A stretch of 24,193 nucleotides of DNA from JBBRZF01 sp038236965 (GTDB taxonomy: Bacteria; Acidobacteriota; Terriglobia; Terriglobales; Acidobacteriaceae). The notes beneath the pieces are model-generated. The model searched no databases, had not been told where the DNA came from, and worked only from the letters and a program-made list of their open reading frames with translations. The stretch spans positions 1 to 24,193 of the forward strand of contig JBBRZF010000036.1 of assembly GCA_038236965.1 (NCBI GenBank), written 5' to 3'. The position numbers and the translations under genes were made by a program. This document shows, piece after piece, positions 8,075 to 14,832 of the stretch. Numbering within the stretch: position 1 is the stretch's first letter; the number at the start of each line of letters is the position of its first letter.

Positions 8075-8103
8075 GAAAGCCCCGCAAAAATTGCGGGGCT
8101 TTC
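8075..8103. terminator. Bidirectional terminator between convergent genes
   Basis: GAAAGCCCCGCAA (8075-8087) and its exact complement (8091-8103) form a 13-bp stem with a 3-nt AAA loop. The A/T ends of the stem supply a T-rich run on both strands. It lies 17 nt after the stop of the coiled-coil gene and 18 nt after the thiC stop, so it serves both. Confidence 0.9.
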
Positions 8104-8121
8104 GTTTGCAATCAACTGCGA

Positions 8122-9585
8122 TTACTTCAAGGTGACCAGTTTGTTCACCAGGTCGGAGTAGTCGGTCTTTTCCAAGCCGTGTACCTCTTTGTTGTATTCG
8201 TCCACCTTCGACGAATAGTTCATCGAGCAGAATTTCGGTCCACACATCGAGCAGAAAGCGGCTTCCTTGTAGAACTTGTCGGGAAGCGTTTCATCATGCA
8301 TGGAGCGCGCGGTTTCGGGATCGAGCGAAAGCTCAAACTGCTTGTCCCAATCGAAGACGTAGCGAGCATGGCTGACCGCGTTGTCGCGATCCTGCACGCC
8401 GGGGCGATGCCGTGCAAGGTCGGCTGCGTGCGCCGCAATCTTGTAGGCGATGATGCCGTCCTTCACGTCCTTCTCGTTGGGGAGTCCGAGATGCTCCTTG
8501 GGAGTGACGTAGCAGAGCATGGCCGCGCCGTACCAGCCGATCATCGCCGCGCCAATGGCGGAGGTGATGTGGTCGTAGCCGGGAGCGATGTCAGTGACGA
8601 GCGGGCCGAGGGTGTAGAAAGGAGCGCCGTCGCACCACTCGATTTCCTTATCCACCTGCTCCTTGATTTTGTCGAGCGGCACGTGGCCGGGACCTTCGAT
8701 CATCACCTGCACATCGGTCTTCCAGGCGATGCGCGTGAGGTCACCGAGCGTCTTCAGTTCCGCGTATTGCGCTTCGTCGCAGGCGTCGGCGATGCATCCG
8801 GGACGCAAGCCGTCGCCGAGCGAGAAGGCGACGTCATACTTCGCCATGATCTTCACGAAGTCGTCAAAGCGTTCGTACAGGAAATTCTGCTTGTGATGAT
8901 GCGCCATCCACTGCGCGAGGATCGCTCCGCCGCGCGAGACGATTCCGGTGATGCGCTTGGCGACCATGGGCAGGTTCTGGATGAGAACGCCGGCATGGAT
9001 CGTCATGTAATCGACGCCCTGCGCGGCCTGTTCTTCCACCACTTCCAGCATGAGGTCGGCAGTGAGGTCTTCGATGCGCTTCACTCGCGATACCGCTTCG
9101 TAAATGGGGACGGTGCCGATGGGCACTGGCGAATTGCGCAGGATGGCTTCGCGAATGTGGTGGATGTCGCCGCCGGTGGAGAGATCCATCACGGTGTCTG
9201 CGCCGTAGTGGACGGAAGTGTGAAGCTTCTTCAATTCTTCCTGGACTTCAGAGGTGACGGAAGAGTTGCCGATATTGGCGTTGATCTTGCAGAGCGATTC
9301 GACGCCGATGCACATCGGCTCCAGCTCTGGATGGTTTACGTTGGCCGGGATGATCATGCGTCCGGCGGCGACTTCGGTTCGCACCAGCTCTGGCGTGAGT
9401 TTCTCGCGATCGGCCACGTACATCATTTCTTCCGTGACGATGCCTTTGCGGGCGAAGTGCATCTGCGACATGTTGGTGTCACCGGTCTTCGCTGCTTCTG
9501 CCTTGCGGCGCGCGATCCACTCCGCCCGGGGGGTGGGGACTGCGCTTTTGGTCTCGTTTTCGTTGGTGCCGTTACTTCCGCTCAT
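8122..9585 (-). CDS. thiC: Phosphomethylpyrimidine synthase ThiC
   Basis: ThiC is a radical-SAM enzyme that rearranges 5-aminoimidazole ribotide into HMP phosphate, the pyrimidine half of thiamine. The 487-residue protein contains the family segments NVNHPELEP, INANIGNSS, MDLSTGGDIHHIR, RNSPVPIGTVPIYEA, MIEGPGHVPLD, YTLGPLVTDIAPGYDHI and MLCYVTPKEHLGLP. The C-terminal CX2CX4C cluster ligands are C445, C448 and C453 (CSMCGPKFC). It is shorter than the 631-residue E. coli protein because it lacks the N-terminal ThiC-associated extension, as in many bacteria. The ATG at 9585 has a GAGG about 11 nt upstream, a little far. No other thi gene is near. The leader before the ATG is short and has no recognisable TPP riboswitch. 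Confidence 0.98.
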   Translation of the reverse strand: MSGSNGTNENETKSAVPTPRAEWIARRKAEAAKTGDTNMSQMHFARKGIVTEEMMYVADREKLTPELVRTEVAAGRMIIPANVNHPELEPMCIGVESLCKINANIGNSSVTSEVQEELKKLHTSVHYGADTVMDLSTGGDIHHIREAILRNSPVPIGTVPIYEAVSRVKRIEDLTADLMLEVVEEQAAQGVDYMTIHAGVLIQNLPMVAKRITGIVSRGGAILAQWMAHHHKQNFLYERFDDFVKIMAKYDVAFSLGDGLRPGCIADACDEAQYAELKTLGDLTRIAWKTDVQVMIEGPGHVPLDKIKEQVDKEIEWCDGAPFYTLGPLVTDIAPGYDHITSAIGAAMIGWYGAAMLCYVTPKEHLGLPNEKDVKDGIIAYKIAAHAADLARHRPGVQDRDNAVSHARYVFDWDKQFELSLDPETARSMHDETLPDKFYKEAAFCSMCGPKFCSMNYSSKVDEYNKEVHGLEKTDYSDLVNKLVTLK

Positions 9586-9623
9586 CTCTAAGTGTCCTCA
9601 TTTATATCGGTGACGAATCTCGT

Positions 9624-9629
9624 ATTATA
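9624..9629 (-). promoter_or_regulatory. Likely -10 box of thiC
   Basis: A perfect TATAAT on the minus strand, 38 nt upstream of the thiC ATG. I see no good -35 box at 16-18 nt spacing. If it is used, the leader is only about 30 nt, too short for a riboswitch. Confidence 0.45.
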
Positions 9630-9664
9630 CGCCCGCGGCAGCATTGGCATCTTGACGGGAAGGC

Positions 9665-9693
9665 TTGACCAGCCCGACTTCTGGACGTAATCT
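9665..9693 (+). promoter_or_regulatory. Sigma70-like promoter of the ccm cluster
   Basis: TTGACC (9665-9670) and TAATCT (9688-9693) are separated by exactly 17 nt, upstream of ccmE. Predicted transcription start is near 9700, giving a leader of about 95 nt. It is back to back with the thiC -10 box, so the two transcripts diverge from a 40-nt region. Confidence 0.6.
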
Positions 9694-9794
9694 TTGCCTA
9701 ACAGGTTCCGTGGGGCGGCACCAGCATCATCACACAGAAACGCGGCATGTTTTTTGCGTCGCGTATCGGCTCAGCGGCATCTTCTTTCTTGTAT

Positions 9795-10253
9795 ATGTCT
9801 GGCCAAACGAAAAAATACCTGCAGTTCGGTACCGCTATCGCTGTCGTAGTCCTCTCGCTTGCCTACCTCGCCTTTACGGGCGTGCAGGAAAGCAAGAGTT
9901 ACTACGTCACCATTAAAGAGCTGCGCGGCATGGACGACGCCGTATATGCGAAGCGCCTGCGCGTCGCCGGAAACGTGCAGACCGGGTCGATCAAACGCCA
10001 AGGCACGCGCGTCGAATTCCTGCTGGTGGAAGAAGGCAAGACTTTGCCGGTGATCTACCAGGGCACCGAGGCTCCGCCCGACACTTTTAAGGATGACTCG
10101 CAGGCGATGGCCGAAGGCAGTTTTGGTCGCGACGGCGTCTTCCACGCGAAGAAACTCCAGGCAAAATGCGCCTCCAAGTACGCACCGAAACCCGGAGAAA
10201 CGCCGACTAACAAGGCGGAGGCCGCGACTCCTGCGAATCCAGCTACTAAGTGA
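9795..10253 (+). CDS. ccmE: Cytochrome c-type biogenesis heme chaperone CcmE, CXXXY variant
   Basis: CcmE takes heme from CcmABCD and hands it to the ligation machinery in the periplasm. The 152-residue protein from ATG 9795 begins MSGQTKKYLQFG, then has one membrane anchor (TAIAVVVLSLAYLAF) and the OB-fold beta domain (LRVAGNVQTGSIKRQGTRVEFLL, LPVIYQG, AMAEGSF). Classical CcmE binds heme covalently through His in an HxxxY motif; here it reads CASKY, with C125 and Y129, so this is the CXXXY type known from archaea and Desulfovibrio. An in-frame ATG at 9747 would add 16 residues and has no better ribosome binding site. A low-complexity Pro/Ala/Thr tail follows. The stop codon overlaps the ccmA start. 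Confidence 0.93.
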   Translation: MSGQTKKYLQFGTAIAVVVLSLAYLAFTGVQESKSYYVTIKELRGMDDAVYAKRLRVAGNVQTGSIKRQGTRVEFLLVEEGKTLPVIYQGTEAPPDTFKDDSQAMAEGSFGRDGVFHAKKLQAKCASKYAPKPGETPTNKAEAATPANPATK

Positions 10254-10972
10254 GCCAGATCTCAACGTCCGACGCCGCCGGTGCTGAACCGGCGGTTGCA
10301 TTATCAGAGGTCGTCCGCCACTTCGGACGCTTCGCCGCGTTGCGCGGCATCACCGCCGACTTCGCTCCCTCGCAACTTTACGTGATTCTCGGCGACAACG
10401 GCGCGGGCAAATCTACTTTGCTACGCATTGTGGCCGGATTGCTTCAGCCGAGTCGCGGCACGGTTTCCATCTTTAACAGCAAAGACCTTCGCTCGGTGGC
10501 CACGCGAGTGGGATACATGGGGCACGCGCCTCTTCTTTATGACGAACTGGATGCCATGGAAAATCTGCGTTATTTTGCAGGACTCTACGGCATACATAGC
10601 GATGACATCTGTGCCGATGCGATTCGTCGCGTAGGACTCGACCCTGAACTCACGCGCCGTGTAGGCCAGTATTCGCAAGGGATGCGCCAACGCATCTCGC
10701 TGGCGCGGGCGATCCTGCACGATCCCGAGTTGCTCCTGCTGGATGAACCCTTCAGCAATGTGGATGTAACTTCCGCGCGGGAAATGGCTTCCCTGTTGGG
10801 ACGCATGCGCGATGCTGGCAAGACAATCTTCGTAGTGACACACCAGGCGATGGTGGTAGAACCGGTGGCGGACGAATCCGTGCTGATGGTGAGTGGGCGC
10901 ATAGCGGCGCGCGAACGCGGTATTCCGGCGCATCTTGTGAATCCGTTCGCCGTGCGCGAGGTGCAACGATGA
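10250..10972 (+). CDS. ccmA: Heme exporter ATP-binding protein CcmA
   Basis: CcmA is the ATPase of the CcmABCD complex that releases holo-CcmE. The GTG start overlaps the ccmE stop (GTGA), showing translational coupling. In 240 residues it has Walker A GDNGAGKST (48-56), the ABC signature YSQGMRQR (about 140), Walker B LLLLDEPF (about 160) and the switch His in VVTHQ. Length and motif spacing are normal for the family. Genomic context, between ccmE and ccmB, separates it from other short ABC ATPases. Confidence 0.95.
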   Translation: MSQISTSDAAGAEPAVALSEVVRHFGRFAALRGITADFAPSQLYVILGDNGAGKSTLLRIVAGLLQPSRGTVSIFNSKDLRSVATRVGYMGHAPLLYDELDAMENLRYFAGLYGIHSDDICADAIRRVGLDPELTRRVGQYSQGMRQRISLARAILHDPELLLLDEPFSNVDVTSAREMASLLGRMRDAGKTIFVVTHQAMVVEPVADESVLMVSGRIAARERGIPAHLVNPFAVREVQR

Positions 10973-11679
10973 GCGCTACTGCTGCTCGCGCTGTCGCTCG
11001 CGAACCCGGACTGCTGGCGGTCACGCGCGCGTCGCTGGCGAAAGACTTGCGCATGGAGTGGCGGTCGAAGGATGCCATCAACTCCATGCTCTTCTTCTCG
11101 CTGCTGGTGGTGGTCATCTTCAGTTTTGCCTTTGAGCCCACGGCGGAAGAATCGCGACGCATCGCAGGCGGACTGATCTGGGTCGCGTTCTTGTTCGCGA
11201 CCGTTGTCGCGCTGAACCAGACCTGGGCGCGCGAACTTCGCAACCAGGTACTCGACGCCTATCGCACTTCGCCTGCACCTCCTGCGGCGTTGTTCATCTC
11301 CAAGGCGGTCGGCAATTTTCTTTTTGTCTGTGTGCTGGAAGCGGTGATGACGCCGCTGTTCATCATCTTTTACAACCTGCGCTCGATCGGGCCGGTGTAT
11401 GAGCTGGTGATTGTCGCGCTGCTGGCGACGTGGGCGCTGGTGGTGAACGGAACGTTTTTCGGCGCACTGTCGATACGCACTCGCAATCGCGAGATCATGC
11501 TGCCGCTGATACTGTTCCCTATTTCCATTCCGGCGCTGATCGCCATGGTGGACGCAACCACCCAGATATTTACCGGGGAATCGTCGCCGCGCTTCTGGAT
11601 GCAGTTGCTGGCTGTCTACGATTTGGTGTTTACTCTCGTTAGTCTTTCGTTATTTGAATCGGTGCTCAACGCAGAATGA
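10969..11679 (+). CDS. ccmB: Heme exporter membrane protein CcmB
   Basis: This is the integral membrane partner of CcmA. The start ATG overlaps the ccmA stop (ATGA). The 236 residues contain about six membrane segments, with family features near the N-terminus (KDLRMEWRSKDAINSMLFFSLLVVVIFSF), the loop GGLIWVAFLFATVVALNQTWARE, and the central NREIMLPLILFPISIPALI segment. The N-terminal extension of about 20 residues is poorly conserved-looking. Order and coupling with ccmA and ccmC make the call secure. Confidence 0.95.
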   Translation: MSATAARAVAREPGLLAVTRASLAKDLRMEWRSKDAINSMLFFSLLVVVIFSFAFEPTAEESRRIAGGLIWVAFLFATVVALNQTWARELRNQVLDAYRTSPAPPAALFISKAVGNFLFVCVLEAVMTPLFIIFYNLRSIGPVYELVIVALLATWALVVNGTFFGALSIRTRNREIMLPLILFPISIPALIAMVDATTQIFTGESSPRFWMQLLAVYDLVFTLVSLSLFESVLNAE

Positions 11680-12554
11680 AACCGACCTACGTAATCGCAT
11701 CTCTCGTGACTTTTGCGCTGCTCTCGTACGGCCTCTACCAGGGATTGGTGGTAGCGCCGACGGAAGCGACGATGGGCGACGTCCAGCGGATTTTCTACTA
11801 TCACCTGCCTTCCGCATGGGTCGCCTTCACGCTCTTCTTCCTGAACTTTGTGGGCTCGCTGCTCTTCCTTGTGGTGAAGAAGGACGCGGCGGATAAGTTC
11901 GCTGCTGGGGTCTTCGCCGTGCTCGGCGTCATCGGACTCGGCATCTCCATCTTCGGACGCAGCTACACGGAGTTCGCCAGCTCGATCGGCGGCACGTTGC
12001 TGATGTGCGCCATCGCGTATCTGGTGATACGACATTTCTTCCACTCGCAACCGCAGGCGGACGCCTTCGCCGCATCGACCGCCGAAGTGGGCGTCGTCTT
12101 CTGCACGGTCGTGCTGCTGACTGGGCCGCTGTGGGCGCGTCCGGTATGGGGCATCTGGTGGACATGGGACGCGCGACTCACCAGCACGCTGGTGCTCTGG
12201 CTGATTTATGTGAGCTATCTGATTCTGCGAAAATTCGCCACCGGCGGACAGACGCCTACGCTGGCCGCGGCACTGTCCATTTTTGGATTCGCGGATGTGC
12301 CCATCGTTTATCTGTCGATCCGCTATTTCCGAACGCAGCACCCGCAACCGGTCATCAATGGAGGCGAAGGCAGCGGCATCGACTCGCACATGTGGGCGGC
12401 CGTGTTGTGGAACCTGCTGGCCTTTACGGTGTTCGCCATCATGCTGGTAACGACGCGGTATAAGCTGGCGCAGGCGGAACGTCGCATCGAAGAAGCCTTT
12501 GCCACACGCGACCTTGAGGACGACTCGCACCTCATCTCCAGGAGCACGCGATGA
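11676..12554 (+). CDS. ccmC: Heme transporter/handling protein CcmC
   Basis: CcmC loads heme onto CcmE using its periplasmic tryptophan-rich WWD domain. The ATG overlaps the ccmB stop (ATGA). In 292 residues I see about six membrane helices, the WWD motif GIWWTWDARLTS (about 157-170), and two candidate axial heme ligands, H43 (YYHLPSAW) and H222 (RTQHPQP), at positions matching the conserved His pair. The sequence between the WWD motif and H222 is normal. A C-terminal charged tail (RRIEEAFATRDLEDD) exceeds the usual E. coli length of about 245. Confidence 0.96.
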   Translation: MKPTYVIASLVTFALLSYGLYQGLVVAPTEATMGDVQRIFYYHLPSAWVAFTLFFLNFVGSLLFLVVKKDAADKFAAGVFAVLGVIGLGISIFGRSYTEFASSIGGTLLMCAIAYLVIRHFFHSQPQADAFAASTAEVGVVFCTVVLLTGPLWARPVWGIWWTWDARLTSTLVLWLIYVSYLILRKFATGGQTPTLAAALSIFGFADVPIVYLSIRYFRTQHPQPVINGGEGSGIDSHMWAAVLWNLLAFTVFAIMLVTTRYKLAQAERRIEEAFATRDLEDDSHLISRSTR

Positions 12555-12670
12555 ATTATCTCTATACCGCTTACGTCGTCACCTGGGTGGTTCACATTGT
12601 TTACCTGTTTTATCTATCGCGGCGCGCGGCGCGATTGCGCGAAGAAGCTCGCGACCTCGAGCGCAAGTGA
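12551..12670 (+). CDS. ccmD: CcmD-like small membrane protein (39 aa)
   Basis: A short frame starting with an ATG that overlaps the ccmC stop (ATGA) encodes MNYLYTAYVVTWVVHIVYLF then LSRRAARLREEARDLERK. This is the CcmD plan: a Tyr-rich N-terminus, one membrane helix, and a basic cytoplasmic helix. In other bacteria CcmD joins CcmABC and helps release holo-CcmE. The exact overlap, size and place directly after ccmC support it strongly, although the sequence itself is weakly diagnostic. Its stop overlaps the next start (GTGA). Confidence 0.85.
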   Translation: MNYLYTAYVVTWVVHIVYLFYLSRRAARLREEARDLERK

Positions 12671-13167
12671 GCGCACCCGAACATAGACAACCGAGCGACG
12701 GCTCCGGACTTGGGCTGGTGGCCGCCGCATTTCTCGCCTTCGCACTCTCTGCGCTTGTGTTGGCGGGCACGATGTTCTATCACCAATACTCCATTGCCAG
12801 CAGGTGGCCAGAAATAGACGCACAGGTAATGCGCAGCGATGTGGTGCAGATACATCTGGGCACGCAGACGATGTACGACACGCAACTGACCTTCGTCTAC
12901 ACGTTGCGGGGAGAGCCGCGCGTGAGCACCATCTCCGCCATGCATCCCACGCCGGAGGTTGAACCGCAGCAGGCGCACGCCGCCGAGTTCGTGGTGGGCA
13001 CACATCATCGTCTGCAGTTCAATCCGCGGGATCCGGCGCAAGTCCGCCTGCACTCCGAAGGGAATCTCCGGTCGTTCCGGGTACCGCTCTGGATCGGGTT
13101 TGCGGGAATTTTCTTTGGCCTGGTTGCGGGCGCCTTCTTCGCTGCGTCCATGCGCCGTCCAGCCTGA
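12667..13167 (+). CDS. DUF3592-type membrane protein coupled to ccmD
   Basis: The GTG at 12667 overlaps the ccmD stop (GTGA), so I prefer it to upstream in-frame starts inside ccmC. The 166-residue product has a membrane helix near the N-terminus (LGLVAAAFLAFALSALVLAGTMF), an extracytoplasmic beta-rich domain with WPEIDAQVMRSDV, TMYDTQLTFVYTLRG and HRLQFNPRDPAQVRL, and a second helix (VPLWIGFAGIFFGLVAGAFF) at the C-terminus. That is the DUF3592 layout. Its function is unknown; the tight coupling suggests it may take part in or depend on cytochrome c maturation. Confidence 0.75.
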   Translation: MSAPEHRQPSDGSGLGLVAAAFLAFALSALVLAGTMFYHQYSIASRWPEIDAQVMRSDVVQIHLGTQTMYDTQLTFVYTLRGEPRVSTISAMHPTPEVEPQQAHAAEFVVGTHHRLQFNPRDPAQVRLHSEGNLRSFRVPLWIGFAGIFFGLVAGAFFAASMRRPA

Positions 13168-13230
13168 ACCAATCGCTATTGAGCTTTCGTGACTGGCTGA
13201 TCGGTCGCCGCGTCCGGTACTCTAGTATCG

Positions 13231-14583
13231 GTGCCGCCGTTGAAGAAAATTTCCAAACTAATTTCGGAGCCCGAGGAACAACCGATTTGTCCGCTGGAAA
13301 CGGATGACGCGGTTTTGCAGGCGATTGCCGCAGACGAAACGGTTGCGCCGCAGATAGCGGCCTCGACGACGGCGATGCCGCACGTGGTGCGCGCCTTGCG
13401 CCATCGCGATTTCCGCATCTTCTGGATGGGCAACCTGCTCTCCAACGTTGGCACATGGATGCAGAGCGTGGCGCAGGGCTGGCTTGTTTTGCAGCTTGTG
13501 CAGCACAATCCCGCCTTCTGGCTGGGCGTGATCGGTTTTGCGGCGTCGGCGCCGATGCTCATCTTTACGACCATCGGCGGCGTTATCGCCGACCGCGTGG
13601 ACAAGCGCAAGCTGATGCTGGTGACACAGGCGCTGATGATGGTGCAGGCATTCACGCTGTGGGGACTCACCTACTTCGGACATATCACGGTGCCAATGAT
13701 TGCCGTACTGGCGTTTGTGAATGGGTTGGCGATGGCGCTGAATTCGCCGAGCTACCAGGCCATTGTTTCGCAACTGGTCCCGCGCGAAGACCTGACAAAT
13801 GCCATCGCTTTGAACGCCGCGCAGTTCAACATGGCGCGCGTACTCGGCCCCACGCTGGGCGGATTCGCCATGGCTTGGGTCGGCATCTCGGGAAATTTTT
13901 TCATCAACGCCATCAGCTTTGTCGCCGTGATGATCGCGCTGATGCAGATCGCGTATCCGCCCGTGCAGCCAAATAATGGTGCAACGGTCTGGCAGACGAT
14001 GACCGCTGGCTTCCGCTACGTCTTCGGACGCGACGATATGTTCGTACTTCTTTTGCTGGTTGGGTTTGCGAGCGTCTTCGGGATTCCCTACATCATTTTT
14101 GTTCCGCTCTTCGCGAAAGAGATATTGCATCTGACGGCGCGCGGTTTTGGCATCCTGATGGCGGCACAAGGGCTCGGAGCCTTCATCGGCGCGGGGACGA
14201 TCGCATACATCAAGATACGTATGCGCGGACGCTTCGTGGCTGTCGCGGGACTTGCCTTCTACACCTCGATCATCCTGTTCACTTTTTCGCGGGATAAGTG
14301 GCTTTCGGGAATCCTGCTGGCCTGCGTGGGCTATTGCATGGTGCTGATGATCGCGACGGTGAACACGCTGTTACAGCATCTCTCGGCGGACCACATGCGC
14401 GGACGAGTGATGGCCATGTACGCCACAGCCTTTCTGGGCTTTGCGCCTATCGGCAGCCTGATGGCGGGGTCGCTGGCGGGGAGCATCGGCGCGCCACACG
14501 CCATCGGCAGCATGGCGGCCATCGCGCTGGTAGCAACTGCGGTCATCTACTTCCTGAGGCCGGTGCTCCGGACGATTGTGTAA
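13231..14583 (+). CDS. MFS exporter, MFS_3 (EntS-like) family
   Basis: This 450-residue transporter has about 12 membrane helices and the MFS_3 hallmark N-terminus: ALRHRDFRIFWMGNLLSNVGTWMQSVAQGWLV, then GGVIADRVDKRKLMLVTQ (motif A loop) and a REDLTNAIALNAAQFNMARVLGP segment. Relatives export siderophores or drugs; the substrate here cannot be told. The GTG at 13231 is the upstream start and adds an acidic leader of about 48 residues with coding-like codon use. ATG 13375 (MPHVVRALRHRDF) is a serious alternative because the family usually starts just before the RHRDF motif. Neither has a clear ribosome binding site. It is followed by the composite repeat. Confidence 0.9.
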   Translation: MPPLKKISKLISEPEEQPICPLETDDAVLQAIAADETVAPQIAASTTAMPHVVRALRHRDFRIFWMGNLLSNVGTWMQSVAQGWLVLQLVQHNPAFWLGVIGFAASAPMLIFTTIGGVIADRVDKRKLMLVTQALMMVQAFTLWGLTYFGHITVPMIAVLAFVNGLAMALNSPSYQAIVSQLVPREDLTNAIALNAAQFNMARVLGPTLGGFAMAWVGISGNFFINAISFVAVMIALMQIAYPPVQPNNGATVWQTMTAGFRYVFGRDDMFVLLLLVGFASVFGIPYIIFVPLFAKEILHLTARGFGILMAAQGLGAFIGAGTIAYIKIRMRGRFVAVAGLAFYTSIILFTFSRDKWLSGILLACVGYCMVLMIATVNTLLQHLSADHMRGRVMAMYATAFLGFAPIGSLMAGSLAGSIGAPHAIGSMAAIALVATAVIYFLRPVLRTIV

Positions 14584-14634
14584 GACCTGGAACCCAAAAC
14601 CCAGACCCAAACCTGGAACCAAGACCTAAACCTT
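14584..14634 (+). repeat. Degenerate AAACC/CAAGACCT low-complexity tract
   Basis: The 51 nt directly after the MFS stop are built from overlapping variants of GACCTGGAACC, AAACCCAGACC and CAAGACCTAAACC. A related tract occurs next to the second composite repeat on both sides (23222-23256 and 23419-23449) and, as the complement, at 21366-21408. It appears to be part of the flanks of the composite element. Confidence 0.6.
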
Positions 14635-14637
14635 GAA

Positions 14638-14793
14638 CCACAAAGGGACACGAAGGGTCACGAAGTTGCACGAAGGAAATCCCAATTCTTCTAAAACAAC
14701 AAACGCTACATCGGAACAATTCCGATGTAGCGTTTTCGGTTACTTGAATCGCCTTACTTCGGAACCCTTCGTGGACCTTCGTGTCCCTTTGTC
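14638..14793 (+). repeat. Composite decamer-hairpin repeat, copy A
   Basis: Four tandem 10-nt units lie at 14639-14678 (CACAAAGGGA, CACGAAGGGT, CACGAAGTTG, CACGAAGGAA), then a CCCAATTCT spacer, a 16-bp hairpin (14701-14735), a TTACTTGA spacer, and four inverted units at 14754-14793 (ending CCTTCGTG, TCCCTTTGTC). A homologous copy in the opposite orientation is at 23263-23413. It sits between the convergent MFS and patatin genes. Confidence 0.85.
14701..14739 (+). terminator. Hairpin inside composite repeat copy A, terminator-like
   Basis: AAACGCTACATCGGAA pairs perfectly with TTCCGATGTAGCGTTT over a 3-nt CAA loop (14701-14735). A further T and then CGGTT follow, so only four T directly end the stem on the plus strand, and AAA precedes it for the minus strand. 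It probably ends transcripts from both convergent neighbours. Confidence 0.6.
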
Positions 14794-14832
14794 GTCAAGT
14801 CCTTGGTGGCTCAATGTCTCGGGTTGGAGAGT

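Noticed and set aside
8179..9591. 470-codon plus-strand frame opposite thiC
   Set aside because: It is the antisense shadow of a certain gene in a GC-rich genome; it has no family features, and its composition follows from thiC codon bias.
11616..12530. 304-codon minus-strand frame opposite ccmC
   Set aside because: Antisense shadow of ccmC; it is His/Arg/Gln-rich and without recognisable motifs.
14638..14793. Decamer series considered as a CRISPR array
   Set aside because: The units are 10 nt in direct tandem without spacers, inverted around a hairpin, and no cas gene is near.
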